The notes under the pieces were generated by a model. The model was given only the letters and a program-made list of their open reading frames with translations, was not told the DNA's origin and did not search any database. Below, piece after piece: positions 32,301-40,512 of a DNA stretch of 64,000 nucleotides. Positions within the stretch are counted from its first letter, which is position 1. Each line of letters opens with the position of its first letter. Made by a program: the position numbers and the translations under genes. The DNA is taken from NCBI GenBank assembly GCA_019347715.1, contig JAHWKU010000003.1, positions 120,871 through 184,870 of the forward strand. Direction: 5' to 3'. Origin of the DNA: Actinomycetota bacterium (GTDB lineage Bacteria; Actinomycetota; CADDZG01; JAHWKV01).

Positions 32301-33875
32301 GTGACTTGGTGGCGCGAAGCGGTTTTCTATCAGATCTACATCCGTAGCTTCTCGGATGGAAACGGCGACGGGTTAGGTGACTTCCCCGGAATCCTGGGCA
32401 AGCTCGATTACCTCGAGTGGCTCGGGATCGACGCCATCTGGGTAACCCCCTTCTATCCATCTCCCATGGCCGACCATGGCTACGACGTCTCCGACTACAA
32501 GGCGGTCGACCCTGTCTTCGGTACCCTCGGGGATGTCGACGCCTTGTTGGAACAGGCGCACGCACGAGGCATCAAGGTCATCTTCGACATCGTCCCCAAT
32601 CACACGTCGGACCAACATCCTTGGTTTCAAAACGCCATCAGGGCGCGGTCGGATCCGGATCGAGATAAGTACATCTTTAGGGCCCCCGACGCGGACGGCG
32701 GCCCGCCGAATAATTGGCGTTCGGTCTTCGGGGGCCCAGCTTGGACCTTCCACGAGCCAACCGGCGAATATTTCTTGCACCTGTTCGCACCAGAGCAGCC
32801 CGATCTCAACTGGCGGAATCCAGAGGTTCATGAATATTTCGACGGCATCATCCGCTTCTGGCTCGACCTTGGTGCAGACGGATTCCGGATAGATGTCGCT
32901 CACGCCCTGTACAAGGACGAGATGCTTCGAAGCCAGCCCGAGATTCGGAGAGTGCCCGGTACTCAATACCAGGCACTAGAAGGCACGTACGCGTGGGACC
33001 AGCCGGAGGTTCACGATGTGTATAGGAGGTGGCGCAAGATCGGCGATTCCTATCCCGGTGATCGAGTATTCGTCGGAGAGGTATTCATCCTGGACCCGGC
33101 CACGGTCGCCAAGTACACGAGACCCGATGAGCTGCATCTCGCCTTCAACTTTTTCCTCGTCGCACAGCCGTGGGATCCATCGAGGATGAAGCATGCGATC
33201 AGTCTTTCAATGGAAGAAATGAGGCTGGTTGAGAACAAACCAACGTGGGTTCTCTCGAATCACGACGTCGTCCGTCATGTCACCCGCTTCGGCGGAGGAG
33301 ATCTCGGTCGCAGGAGAGCTCGGGCCGCACTGCTCATGATGATGGCTCTCCCCGGAGCAAAGTTCATCTACCAGGGTGAGGAACTGGGGCTCGAGCAGGT
33401 TGAGATCCCCGATGCCCTCAAACAGGATCCCGTCTTCTTCAGGACCAACGGAAAGAAGCCGGGTCGAGATGGCTGCAGAGTGCCGCTGCCCTGGACCGAA
33501 TCTGCTCCAACGTTCGGCTTTACAGCCGGGGAGCCATGGCTTCCCATTCCACCAGAGTGGGGCCCGTTGAGTGTGGCGGCGCAAAAGGACGACTCAGAGT
33601 CGATGCTGGCCTTTTACAAGGAAGCGCTGTTGGCTTCGAAGGCGAACAGTGAATCAATTCGTGGTGGCTTTGAGTGGCTCGAAGGCCCCGAGCAATGTGT
33701 GATCTTCAAGAGATCCGGCAGCCACTCTTTGGTATGCGTCTGCAACTTCGGGTCGCAGGCCATCACTCTGCCTCTTAGCGGCGAGATAATGGTTGCCAGT
33801 GAGGGGGAGGGGGCCCGTAAGGTGGGTTCGGCAGTGGAGTTGGACGGTAACTGCGCGGTATGGCTCAGAGCCTAG
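32301..33875 (+). CDS. GH13 alpha-glucosidase family enzyme
   Basis: 524 residues from the GTG at 32301 (MTWWREAVFYQIYIRSFSDG is the usual family start). GH13 regions: I DIVPNHTSDQHPWF, II DGFRIDVAHAL with nucleophile Asp198, III VFVGEVFI with the acid/base Glu, and IV LSNHDVVRH. The layout resembles oligo-1,6-glucosidase/alpha-glucosidase enzymes that hydrolyse or transfer alpha-glucose from small malto- or isomalto-saccharides. No signal peptide, so cytoplasmic. Exact specificity cannot be read from the sequence. Confidence 0.88.
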   Translation: MTWWREAVFYQIYIRSFSDGNGDGLGDFPGILGKLDYLEWLGIDAIWVTPFYPSPMADHGYDVSDYKAVDPVFGTLGDVDALLEQAHARGIKVIFDIVPNHTSDQHPWFQNAIRARSDPDRDKYIFRAPDADGGPPNNWRSVFGGPAWTFHEPTGEYFLHLFAPEQPDLNWRNPEVHEYFDGIIRFWLDLGADGFRIDVAHALYKDEMLRSQPEIRRVPGTQYQALEGTYAWDQPEVHDVYRRWRKIGDSYPGDRVFVGEVFILDPATVAKYTRPDELHLAFNFFLVAQPWDPSRMKHAISLSMEEMRLVENKPTWVLSNHDVVRHVTRFGGGDLGRRRARAALLMMMALPGAKFIYQGEELGLEQVEIPDALKQDPVFFRTNGKKPGRDGCRVPLPWTESAPTFGFTAGEPWLPIPPEWGPLSVAAQKDDSESMLAFYKEALLASKANSESIRGGFEWLEGPEQCVIFKRSGSHSLVCVCNFGSQAITLPLSGEIMVASEGEGARKVGSAVELDGNCAVWLRA

Positions 33876-35164
33876 GCGTGGGTGCCGTGGAGCCGCGGAA
33901 GGTCCACAGCCCTATATCGATCGGTTCCTGCATAGTCAGAAACCGCCTTTACCGAGCTCCCGTTCTGGAGGGCGCGGGCGATGGCCCGGACGCTCCATCG
34001 GTGTATGCGGATGCATTCCGTGAGAACGCCCGATCTGGGGTTGGGCTCATCATCCAAGGCAACTCCTGCGTCACGGAGGAGGGCCGTTCGTCTCCGGGGA
34101 TGACTCTGGTCAATACGCGAGAGCGAACTCTTCGACTTGCGAAGGTTGCAGATGCAGTGCATCTCCATGGCGCGCGGATCTTTATGCAGATTGGACACGC
34201 GGGTATTTACTCGATGGAGGCATGGCATGACGCATTTGCGACCAGGCGCGACGGCCCGGTCCTTGCGGTCTCAACTCCCCCCATTCACGTCAAGGCCGCC
34301 CTGCGGGGCATTTCCGTGAAAGTTCTCTCAACCGATGACGTAAGAGAACTTGCGACAGCCTTCGGCCGGACCTCGGGTTGGGCCCGCGAGGCTGGATATG
34401 ACGGCGTTCAGATTGCCTCATCCAATGCCAAGCTCATCCATCAGTTCCTCTCTGCGTTTTACAACCGAAGAAACGACGAGTTCGGTGGGTCGCTTAGAAA
34501 CAGAGCGCGCATCCTCGAGCTCATAGCCACCGAAGTCCGCCTGCACGCCGGCGAAGACTTTCCGCTGACGGTGAAGATCCCCATGGGAGAGGACGCTCCT
34601 CCTATGTCGCCTAAGACGTCCTTCGATGAAGGGCTCGAGCTTTGCCGGCTGGCAGAGTCGTTTGGATACCACGCCATCACTCCCGTTGGCCTTTCCGTGT
34701 TTCCGCATGCATCTCTCTGCCGGGGGGCAGACCCCACAGACATCCTCGAGGTGACTTCGATCCGCAAGCGCTTCGAAGAGGCGCTCGGTGGGTCGAGAAT
34801 CAAGATGGCCGTTTTGAGATGGGGATATCGCAGTGCGGCGAAGCGTTATCCCTTTCAGCCGGTGTGGAACCGGCCATTCTTCTCGGCTGCCAAGCAGGTG
34901 GTTTCGATCCCCGTCTTCGCAGTCGGGGGCATCCGCACTTCGGAGGAAATCGAAGGGATTCTCGCGGCCGGAGAAGCCGACATGGTGGGAATGGGAAGGC
35001 CGTTCTATGCAGAACCCGACGTCGCTTCCCAGATATTGAGCGGATCTGAACAACCAACCCTTTGCGAGTCTTCCAACCGCTGCCTTCCCCCCCAGCAGCT
35101 CGGAATGAAAGCGCGCTGCTACAACCCGAACGTCGCAAGGAAGAAAAGAGAGCTCGCGAGGTGA
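33860..35164 (+). CDS. Old yellow enzyme / 2,4-dienoyl-CoA reductase-like flavoprotein
   Basis: 434 residues, a FMN TIM barrel: SCIVRNRLYRAP near the start, GLIIQGNSCVTEEGR, FMQIGHAG, the AREAGYDGVQIASSNAKLIHQFLS segment with flanking FNRRNDEFGGSLRNRAR-like text, and AVGGIRTSEEIEGILAAGEADMVGMGRPF for phosphate binding. The end has CESSNRC and a later Cys (ARCYNPN), like the [4Fe-4S] knuckle of the larger reductases, but no FAD/NAD domains follow. The ATG at 33860 overlaps the GH13 gene by 16 bases; GTG at 33878 is the alternative. Confidence 0.83.
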   Translation: MAQSLGVGAVEPRKVHSPISIGSCIVRNRLYRAPVLEGAGDGPDAPSVYADAFRENARSGVGLIIQGNSCVTEEGRSSPGMTLVNTRERTLRLAKVADAVHLHGARIFMQIGHAGIYSMEAWHDAFATRRDGPVLAVSTPPIHVKAALRGISVKVLSTDDVRELATAFGRTSGWAREAGYDGVQIASSNAKLIHQFLSAFYNRRNDEFGGSLRNRARILELIATEVRLHAGEDFPLTVKIPMGEDAPPMSPKTSFDEGLELCRLAESFGYHAITPVGLSVFPHASLCRGADPTDILEVTSIRKRFEEALGGSRIKMAVLRWGYRSAAKRYPFQPVWNRPFFSAAKQVVSIPVFAVGGIRTSEEIEGILAAGEADMVGMGRPFYAEPDVASQILSGSEQPTLCESSNRCLPPQQLGMKARCYNPNVARKKRELAR

Positions 35165-35256
35165 AGGTCGGCGAAGATGTCCTTGCCGGCTATTTACGAA
35201 TTTTTTGAAAGCCTGTTGACTTTAGCTCGGCCCGTTGGATTACATGGATCCCGATC

Positions 35257-36075
35257 ATGCTCATTTCCGCCAAGCTCGCTCCGTGTTTTCCATACGAAGA
35301 ATTGGAGGCTTTCTGGAAGGCGTGTGACGAGCTGGGTTTCCACGCGGTATGGAACTACGACCACTTCTACGGGTTGGCGGATCCAGCCCAGGACACTCTT
35401 GAGGGCTGGACGACTCTCGCCGCGATGGCCACGATCGTGAAACGTTCGCGGGTGGGGTGCATGGTGAGCGGCGTGACCTATCGACATCCTGCAGTTCTGG
35501 CCAACATGGCCGTTGCGGTTGATCACATCTCAGATGGAAGGCTGGAGTTCGGCCTTGGTGCAGCGTGGCACGAGCTGGAACACTCCGCCTATGGAATCGA
35601 CTTCCCGTCCGCTGGCGAGCGAATCGACCGGCTGGATGAAGCTCTCGAGATCATCAAGCTCTTATGGACGGAAGATTCATCAACTTTCGATGGCCGCTAT
35701 TACAAACTCAAAGATGCACGCTGCGTTCCCAAGCCGGTGCAGCGCCCCCATCCTCCGATCGTCGTCGGTGGAAGCGGCAGGAAGAAGACTCTTCGCGTGG
35801 TGGCGAAGCACGCAGACGAATGGAATACCCCCGGTCAGGATCCTCCCGAGTGGGCTGAGCTCAATTCGGTTCTAGACGATCACTGCAGGGACGTGGGCCG
35901 CGATCCCAAGGAAGTCAGACGCTCGGTTCAGATGTTCATCCATCCGGCTCAGGAGGGGCAGCCCGAAGAGCAGATCGAGAAGTTAGAGGCCTATGAGCAG
36001 GCCGGGTGCGAGCATGTCGTCTTCAGCTTCTATCAACCTCCATCGCGCGGCCTTTTGGAGAAGATCGCCCCCTGA
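35257..36075 (+). CDS. LLM-class (luciferase-like) F420-dependent oxidoreductase
   Basis: 272 residues. Bacterial luciferase-like barrel: ISAKLAPCFPYEELEAFWKACDELGFHAVWNYDHF at the start, VGCMVSGVTYRHPAVLANMAVAVDHISDGRLEFGLGAAWHE in the middle, FDGRYYKLKDARCVPKPVQRPHPPIVVGGSG later. This pattern is typical of the F420-dependent enzymes abundant in Actinomycetota; cofactor and substrate are inferred, not shown. The preceding 92 bases hold TTGACT at 35216 with no convincing -10, so the promoter is undecided. Confidence 0.85.
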   Translation: MLISAKLAPCFPYEELEAFWKACDELGFHAVWNYDHFYGLADPAQDTLEGWTTLAAMATIVKRSRVGCMVSGVTYRHPAVLANMAVAVDHISDGRLEFGLGAAWHELEHSAYGIDFPSAGERIDRLDEALEIIKLLWTEDSSTFDGRYYKLKDARCVPKPVQRPHPPIVVGGSGRKKTLRVVAKHADEWNTPGQDPPEWAELNSVLDDHCRDVGRDPKEVRRSVQMFIHPAQEGQPEEQIEKLEAYEQAGCEHVVFSFYQPPSRGLLEKIAP

Positions 36076-36077
36076 TA

Positions 36078-36812
36078 TTGATCCGCGATTCTTTCAGCGG
36101 ACGGCCGTCCTTCGACACTGCAGTTTCGAGGGCTCTTCTGATGAGAGCATCCAACGCCGAAGTTGACGAGACTTTGAGGCTCTATCGTCCCGATCCGATC
36201 CTTGCCTTCGGCAGGTTGGATCGGATCAGTGATGGATTCGAAGGAGCGGTTTCTGAGGCGAAAGCTGCAGGCTTTGCTCCCGTCCTCAGGTTGGTTGGAG
36301 GAAGAGCCGCGGTCTTCCACGAGCAAACGATCGCATTCGCCTGGACTATTCCCGATTCCAGCCCGGCTTCAAGGACCTCTGCCCGTTTCGATGAAGCAGC
36401 GGCGATCATCACCTCGGGCCTGAAGAGACTCGGAGTGGATGCCAGGGTCGGTGAGGTTCCGCTGGAATACTGTCCGGGCGATTACAGCATCAACGCCAGG
36501 GGGAAGAAGAAGCTCGTTGGCATAGGGCAGAGGGTGATCTCCAAAGCAGCGCACGTGGGGGGAGTCATCGTCGTGGGGGAAAGTGATCGAGTGAGTGATG
36601 TGCTCGTGCCCGTATATCGATCTCTCGAGCTTGAATGGGACCCGGCAACAGTTGGAAGCGTTCAAGACGAGATTTCGACATCATGGGAAGCCGTGGAGCA
36701 GGCAGTTTTAGATTCGTTTGCTGATCGGTTTGATATATCCGAGGGATACTTCGATGAGGAGACCCTCGTGCTTGCAGAACGACTCGAACCAGACCACCAG
36801 GTCGATACCTAG
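36078..36812 (+). CDS. Lipoate-protein ligase A family protein
   Basis: About 244 residues from the TTG at 36078, two bases after the LLM stop; the frame also runs back inside that gene. Biotin/lipoate ligase features: LRLVGGRAAVFHEQTIAFAW near 70 (the RRxTGGGAVFH motif is degenerate), EVPLEYCPGDYSINARGKKKLVGIGQR with the catalytic lysine region, and a C-terminal GYFDEETL. It probably transfers lipoate or octanoate to a lipoyl domain; it may be a diverged transferase. It is followed with no gap by the LigD phosphoesterase gene. Confidence 0.78.
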   Translation: MIRDSFSGRPSFDTAVSRALLMRASNAEVDETLRLYRPDPILAFGRLDRISDGFEGAVSEAKAAGFAPVLRLVGGRAAVFHEQTIAFAWTIPDSSPASRTSARFDEAAAIITSGLKRLGVDARVGEVPLEYCPGDYSINARGKKKLVGIGQRVISKAAHVGGVIVVGESDRVSDVLVPVYRSLELEWDPATVGSVQDEISTSWEAVEQAVLDSFADRFDISEGYFDEETLVLAERLEPDHQVDT

Positions 36813-37313
36813 ATGGCATCCCCGCGATTTGTTATCCAAAAGCATTCGGCGCGCTCGCTTCATTATGACTTCAGACTGGAAGCCCAAGGGGTCCTCAAGA
36901 GTTGGGCCGTGCCCAAGGGCCCATCGACCAATCCGCAAGACAAGCGCCTCGCGACCCGAGTCGAGGATCATCCTCTTGATTGGGGAGACTTCGAAGGAGT
37001 CATAGCGAAGGGTCAATACGGCGCCGGCCCAGTGATCGTTTGGGACAGGGGCACCTATCGAAATCAAACTCGTTCCAAGGGGAAGGAGATTCCGTTGGAA
37101 AACGGGATCGAGCGCGGTCACATATCCGTCTGGCTGGAGGGTGAGAAGCTCCAAGGAGGTTATGCGCTCACTCTGGTTGCGCGCGAAAAGCAGGAACGCT
37201 GGATTCTCGTAAAGATCAAGGATGAGAAGGCTGATGCTCGCCGCAATCCCGTGAGCACTCAGCCAGAGTCCGTGATCAGCGGGAGGACGATTGAAGAGAT
37301 GGAGAGTTCGTGA
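36813..37313 (+). CDS. LigD 3'-phosphoesterase domain protein (stand-alone)
   Basis: 166 residues corresponding to the PE domain of LigD: FVIQKHSARSLHYDFRLEAQGVLKSWAVPKGP with the His/Asp metal ligands, HPLDWGDFEGVI, YGAGPVIVWDRGTY, and GGYALTLVAREKQERWILVKIKD. The PE domain trims 3' ends to a ribonucleotide-3'OH before joining. In many bacteria it is fused with polymerase and ligase domains; here it is alone. It begins on the base after the lipoate-ligase stop and overlaps the polymerase gene by 4 bases (GTGA). Confidence 0.9.
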   Translation: MASPRFVIQKHSARSLHYDFRLEAQGVLKSWAVPKGPSTNPQDKRLATRVEDHPLDWGDFEGVIAKGQYGAGPVIVWDRGTYRNQTRSKGKEIPLENGIERGHISVWLEGEKLQGGYALTLVAREKQERWILVKIKDEKADARRNPVSTQPESVISGRTIEEMESS

Positions 37314-38215
37314 GTCCGGCTGAAAAGAAGCCGGTCAAGGTGGGCCGACGGACCCTTCAGGTATCGAACTATGACAAGACCCTCTTTGCCGACGCGGGGA
37401 TTACCAAGGGCGACCTCATTGAGTACTACGAACAAGTAGCCCCACTGATGCTTGCTGGCTTGCGTGACCGCCCCGTTGCGCTCAAGCGGTTCCCCGACGG
37501 GATAGCCAAGGGGGGCTTTTATCAAAAAGACGCCTCCGCTCATTTTCCCGAATGGGTGAAAACCGTGGCCGTTCAGAAGGAAGGTGGCACCTTGAACCAG
37601 GTGCTATGCAACGACGCCGCTTCGTTGGTCTACCTTGCAGGTCAAGCAGCTGTCGAATTTCATGTTTGGACTAGCCGGGCTGATCGGATCCTGGAGCCCG
37701 ATCAGATCGTTTTCGACTTCGACCCTCCTGAGAGTGTCTCGTTCCCTGATGTAAAAAAGGCAGCCTCCGAGATGAAGGCACTTCTGGAGGAAGTCGGGCT
37801 TGCAGCGTTCGTCAAGACGACGGGGTCGCGCGGTCTGCATGTCGTGACCCCGATCCGCCGAAAGCATAAGTTCGAAGAGGTCCAGCAGTTTGCCCGAGAA
37901 TTGGCTGGAGTACTGGCTGACAGGCATCCCGACAAACTTACGGTCGAGGTGAGAAAGGCCAAACGCAAGGAACGTATCTTCATCGACGTGGGAAGAAACG
38001 CTTATGCCCAGCACGCGGTGGCCGCTTACTCGGTGAGGGCTCTCCCGTCTGCGCCTGTCTCGATGCCTCTGGAGTGGAGCGAGCTTTCTGGGAGCAAGCT
38101 GCGACCGGACCTGTTCACGGTTTCCAACGCTGCCAAGAGAATCGAAAGCGATCCCTGGAAGGGATGGCGCCGGATGGCTCGGTCGCTTCCGGTCAATACT
38201 GGTCGAGGGAACTGA
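37310..38215 (+). CDS. LigD polymerase (primase-type) domain protein
   Basis: 301 residues of the archaeo-eukaryotic primase superfamily (PolDom of LigD). Seen: VSNYDKTLFADAGITKGDLIEYY, LKRFPDGIAKGGFYQKD, the catalytic FDFDPPE near 140, KTTGSRGLHVVTPI near 170 and DVGRNAYAQHAVAAYSVRALP near 230. It fills gaps and adds ribonucleotides at broken ends during non-homologous end joining. Translation is coupled to the phosphoesterase gene. The ligase and Ku partners lie 23 kb away at 12.6-14.4 kb. Confidence 0.92.
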   Translation: MSPAEKKPVKVGRRTLQVSNYDKTLFADAGITKGDLIEYYEQVAPLMLAGLRDRPVALKRFPDGIAKGGFYQKDASAHFPEWVKTVAVQKEGGTLNQVLCNDAASLVYLAGQAAVEFHVWTSRADRILEPDQIVFDFDPPESVSFPDVKKAASEMKALLEEVGLAAFVKTTGSRGLHVVTPIRRKHKFEEVQQFARELAGVLADRHPDKLTVEVRKAKRKERIFIDVGRNAYAQHAVAAYSVRALPSAPVSMPLEWSELSGSKLRPDLFTVSNAAKRIESDPWKGWRRMARSLPVNTGRGN

Positions 38216-38220
38216 GTCAC

Positions 38221-39417
38221 ATGGGTACCGGACACACTCACAGCCATCGCATCGAAGCACCGGCGCGGGTACGCAGACAGATGCTCGTCGCGGTGCTTCC
38301 CTTCTTGATCGCGACGTTGATCGGCCTTGCCATCCTTTGGCCGAGAGAACCTCCGCCAATCTCTAGAGAACTCGGCTTCGCCGCAGATCTGATTAAGGGT
38401 GAAGTCGTTGCCATTGAACCGATCTCGTGTGGAGGTGAAGAGCCGGTCGGGGAGGTCCAGGAGGGCCAAAGTTGCATGTCTCTCGATGTGCGTCTGACCG
38501 AAGGGGAGTCCAAGGGACAGGTGGTCACTCCGTTGCCATCGGAAGAGCCAGCAGGTCGGCCCTTCAGTGAAGGCGACAAAGTGTTTCTAGGTTATTCACC
38601 CGATTCACCGCCGGGTCTCAGGTACTACTTTGCAGACTTTCAAAGGCAGCTCCCTCTCGCACTCCTAGCGGTCGTCTTTGCTGCAGTCGTTGTGGCTCTC
38701 GGAAGATGGAGGGGCGTGGCCGCTCTGGGTGGATTTGCGATGAGTCTTGGCGTAATCACATTCTTTATTTTGCCGGCGATTCTCGCAGGGCGCAGTCCTC
38801 TCGCGGTCTCGATCATCGGTGCATCTGCCATCATGCTTCTCGCTCTTTACTTGGCGCACGGTGTCAACGTCCAGACGACCAGTGCGGTGCTTGGCACCTT
38901 CATTAGTCTCGGATTGACCGGCCTGCTCGCGCTCGTCTTCGTCGAAGCAGCTTCCCTCACCGGATTTGCTTCAGAAGAGGCGATATTCGTCAACATCTCG
39001 GCCGAGCAGGTGAACTTGCAAGGACTACTTCTCGGCGGGATCATCATCGGTTCGCTCGGTGTCCTCGACGACGTAACGATCACTCAGGCTTCAGCGGTAT
39101 GGGAACTCCATGCCGCTAACCCAGCCTTTGGCGCGCGCGATCTGTATCACTCTGCCCTTCGGATCGGGCGGCACCACATAGCTTCGACCGTGAATACCTT
39201 GTTGCTCGCATATGCGGGGGCGTCCCTTCCTCTGTTGATCCTGTTTACGCTTGCCGGCGCCCGATTCGGAGTTGTCGTGAACGGTGAGATAGTGGCCCAG
39301 GAAATAGTGAGGACCCTGGTGGGAAGTATCGGGCTCGTGGCTTCTGTCCCCATCACCACTGGCCTGGCATCCTTTGTTGCCAGCCGGAGTCCCGTAACTG
39401 CAAGGGCCGAAGGATAG
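38221..39417 (+). CDS. YibE/F-like membrane protein
   Basis: 398 residues from the inner ATG at 38221. A His-rich N-terminus (GTGHTHSHR) precedes the first membrane helix. A soluble extracytoplasmic domain follows at about 55-140 (with two cysteines in SCGGEEP...QSC), then about seven membrane helices with GSLGVLDDVTITQASAVWEL and DLYHSALRIGRHHIASTVNTL, hallmarks of YibE/F. The function of the family is unknown. Five bases separate it from the polymerase gene; it may or may not belong to the repair operon. Confidence 0.85.
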   Translation: MGTGHTHSHRIEAPARVRRQMLVAVLPFLIATLIGLAILWPREPPPISRELGFAADLIKGEVVAIEPISCGGEEPVGEVQEGQSCMSLDVRLTEGESKGQVVTPLPSEEPAGRPFSEGDKVFLGYSPDSPPGLRYYFADFQRQLPLALLAVVFAAVVVALGRWRGVAALGGFAMSLGVITFFILPAILAGRSPLAVSIIGASAIMLLALYLAHGVNVQTTSAVLGTFISLGLTGLLALVFVEAASLTGFASEEAIFVNISAEQVNLQGLLLGGIIIGSLGVLDDVTITQASAVWELHAANPAFGARDLYHSALRIGRHHIASTVNTLLLAYAGASLPLLILFTLAGARFGVVVNGEIVAQEIVRTLVGSIGLVASVPITTGLASFVASRSPVTARAEG

Positions 39418-39444
39418 GAGGATGCGATAAACCAACAAGTAGCA

Positions 39445-40512
39445 GTGGAGGCGCTCGGAGTCGCGGTCGCCGCCCGAGTCCCGGTTCTTCTGTGGGGAGC
39501 TCCAGGGACCGGCAAGACTTCAGCAATCCGGGCAATGGCCGAGACCATGGGCTGGCCATGCGAGACGGTCATTGCCGCCATTCGTGAGCCATCAGACTTT
39601 GCCGGCCTGCCGGTGATCGCGAATGGAAACGTCCGCTTCGCACCGCCCCAATGGGCGGAGCGGCTCGCATCTTCCGGTAAGGGATTGCTCTTTCTCGATG
39701 AGATCTCGACTGCGCCGCCCGCCGTCCAAGCCGCGCTTCTCAGGGTTGTCCTCGAGAGGGCGGTCGGAGATTTGACCCTCCCAGATGATGTTGTCGTTGT
39801 GGCTGCGGCCAATCCGCCCGAGCAGGCCGCCGACGGGTGGGATCTCTCTGCGCCGCTTGCCAACCGGTTCTGCCACTTGGACTGGACCGTCGACGCGCAA
39901 AGGTTCGCGCAAGGGATCGCCGGAGGGTTCGACGCGCCGCAGGTGCCGAAGCTCTCCGACGACTGGACAACGCAGCTACCGCTTGCGCGAGGACTCGTAT
40001 CTGCGTTCATCACCGTGAGACCTGCCCTTGCAGTCGCGGTCCCCACCGACGCCGCAAGCGCCGGGCGAGGCTGGCCCAGCCCCCGCACCTGGGAGATGGC
40101 GGCAAACCTGTGGACCGCGGCGACGGTGTCCCTGGCCTCTCAAGAAGCCAGGTCTGCTCTCGTCGTCGGTGCGATTGGCGATGGGGCTGGAGTCGAGTTC
40201 CTATCCTGGATAGAGGAGATGGATCTTCCGGATCCTGAGGAAGTCTTGAGTGACCCAGGATCGTTTGTCCTGCCGGATCGGGGCGATCGAGCCTATGCCG
40301 CACTTTCTGCGGTAGCGGCAGCCGTGGCGAGCAACCCCACCCCCGATAGATGGAATGCAGGATGGAAAGTTCTTGCAGGTGCAGGCAAGGACGCACCTGA
40401 TATTGCAGCGACGGCTGCGCGGGTCCTCGCGCAATGCCGCCCCGAAGGGGCGACTGCACCAAAGGAGATAAAGATATTCGCTCCTCTTCTAAAAGAAGCT
40501 GGCCTCATGTGA
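39445..40512 (+). CDS. MoxR-like AAA ATPase
   Basis: 355 residues from GTG at 39445. Walker A is GAPGTGKTSAI near residue 19, Walker B LLFLDEIST near 80, sensor 1 VVAAANPPE near 114. Six more residues (INQQVA) are encoded upstream, beginning with an ATA at 39427 placed 5 bases after a perfect AGGAGG (39416-39421). The GTG itself is 23 bases from that site and has none of its own, so the ATA may be the real start. MoxR ATPases work with VWA-domain proteins to mature or remodel metal-containing complexes; such a partner follows directly. Confidence 0.85.
   Translation: MEALGVAVAARVPVLLWGAPGTGKTSAIRAMAETMGWPCETVIAAIREPSDFAGLPVIANGNVRFAPPQWAERLASSGKGLLFLDEISTAPPAVQAALLRVVLERAVGDLTLPDDVVVVAAANPPEQAADGWDLSAPLANRFCHLDWTVDAQRFAQGIAGGFDAPQVPKLSDDWTTQLPLARGLVSAFITVRPALAVAVPTDAASAGRGWPSPRTWEMAANLWTAATVSLASQEARSALVVGAIGDGAGVEFLSWIEEMDLPDPEEVLSDPGSFVLPDRGDRAYAALSAVAAAVASNPTPDRWNAGWKVLAGAGKDAPDIAATAARVLAQCRPEGATAPKEIKIFAPLLKEAGLM

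Noticed and set aside
35216..35246. TTGACT promoter before the LLM oxidoreductase
   Set aside because: No -10 hexamer of reasonable quality is found 16-18 bases downstream; TACATG is 19 bases away and poor.
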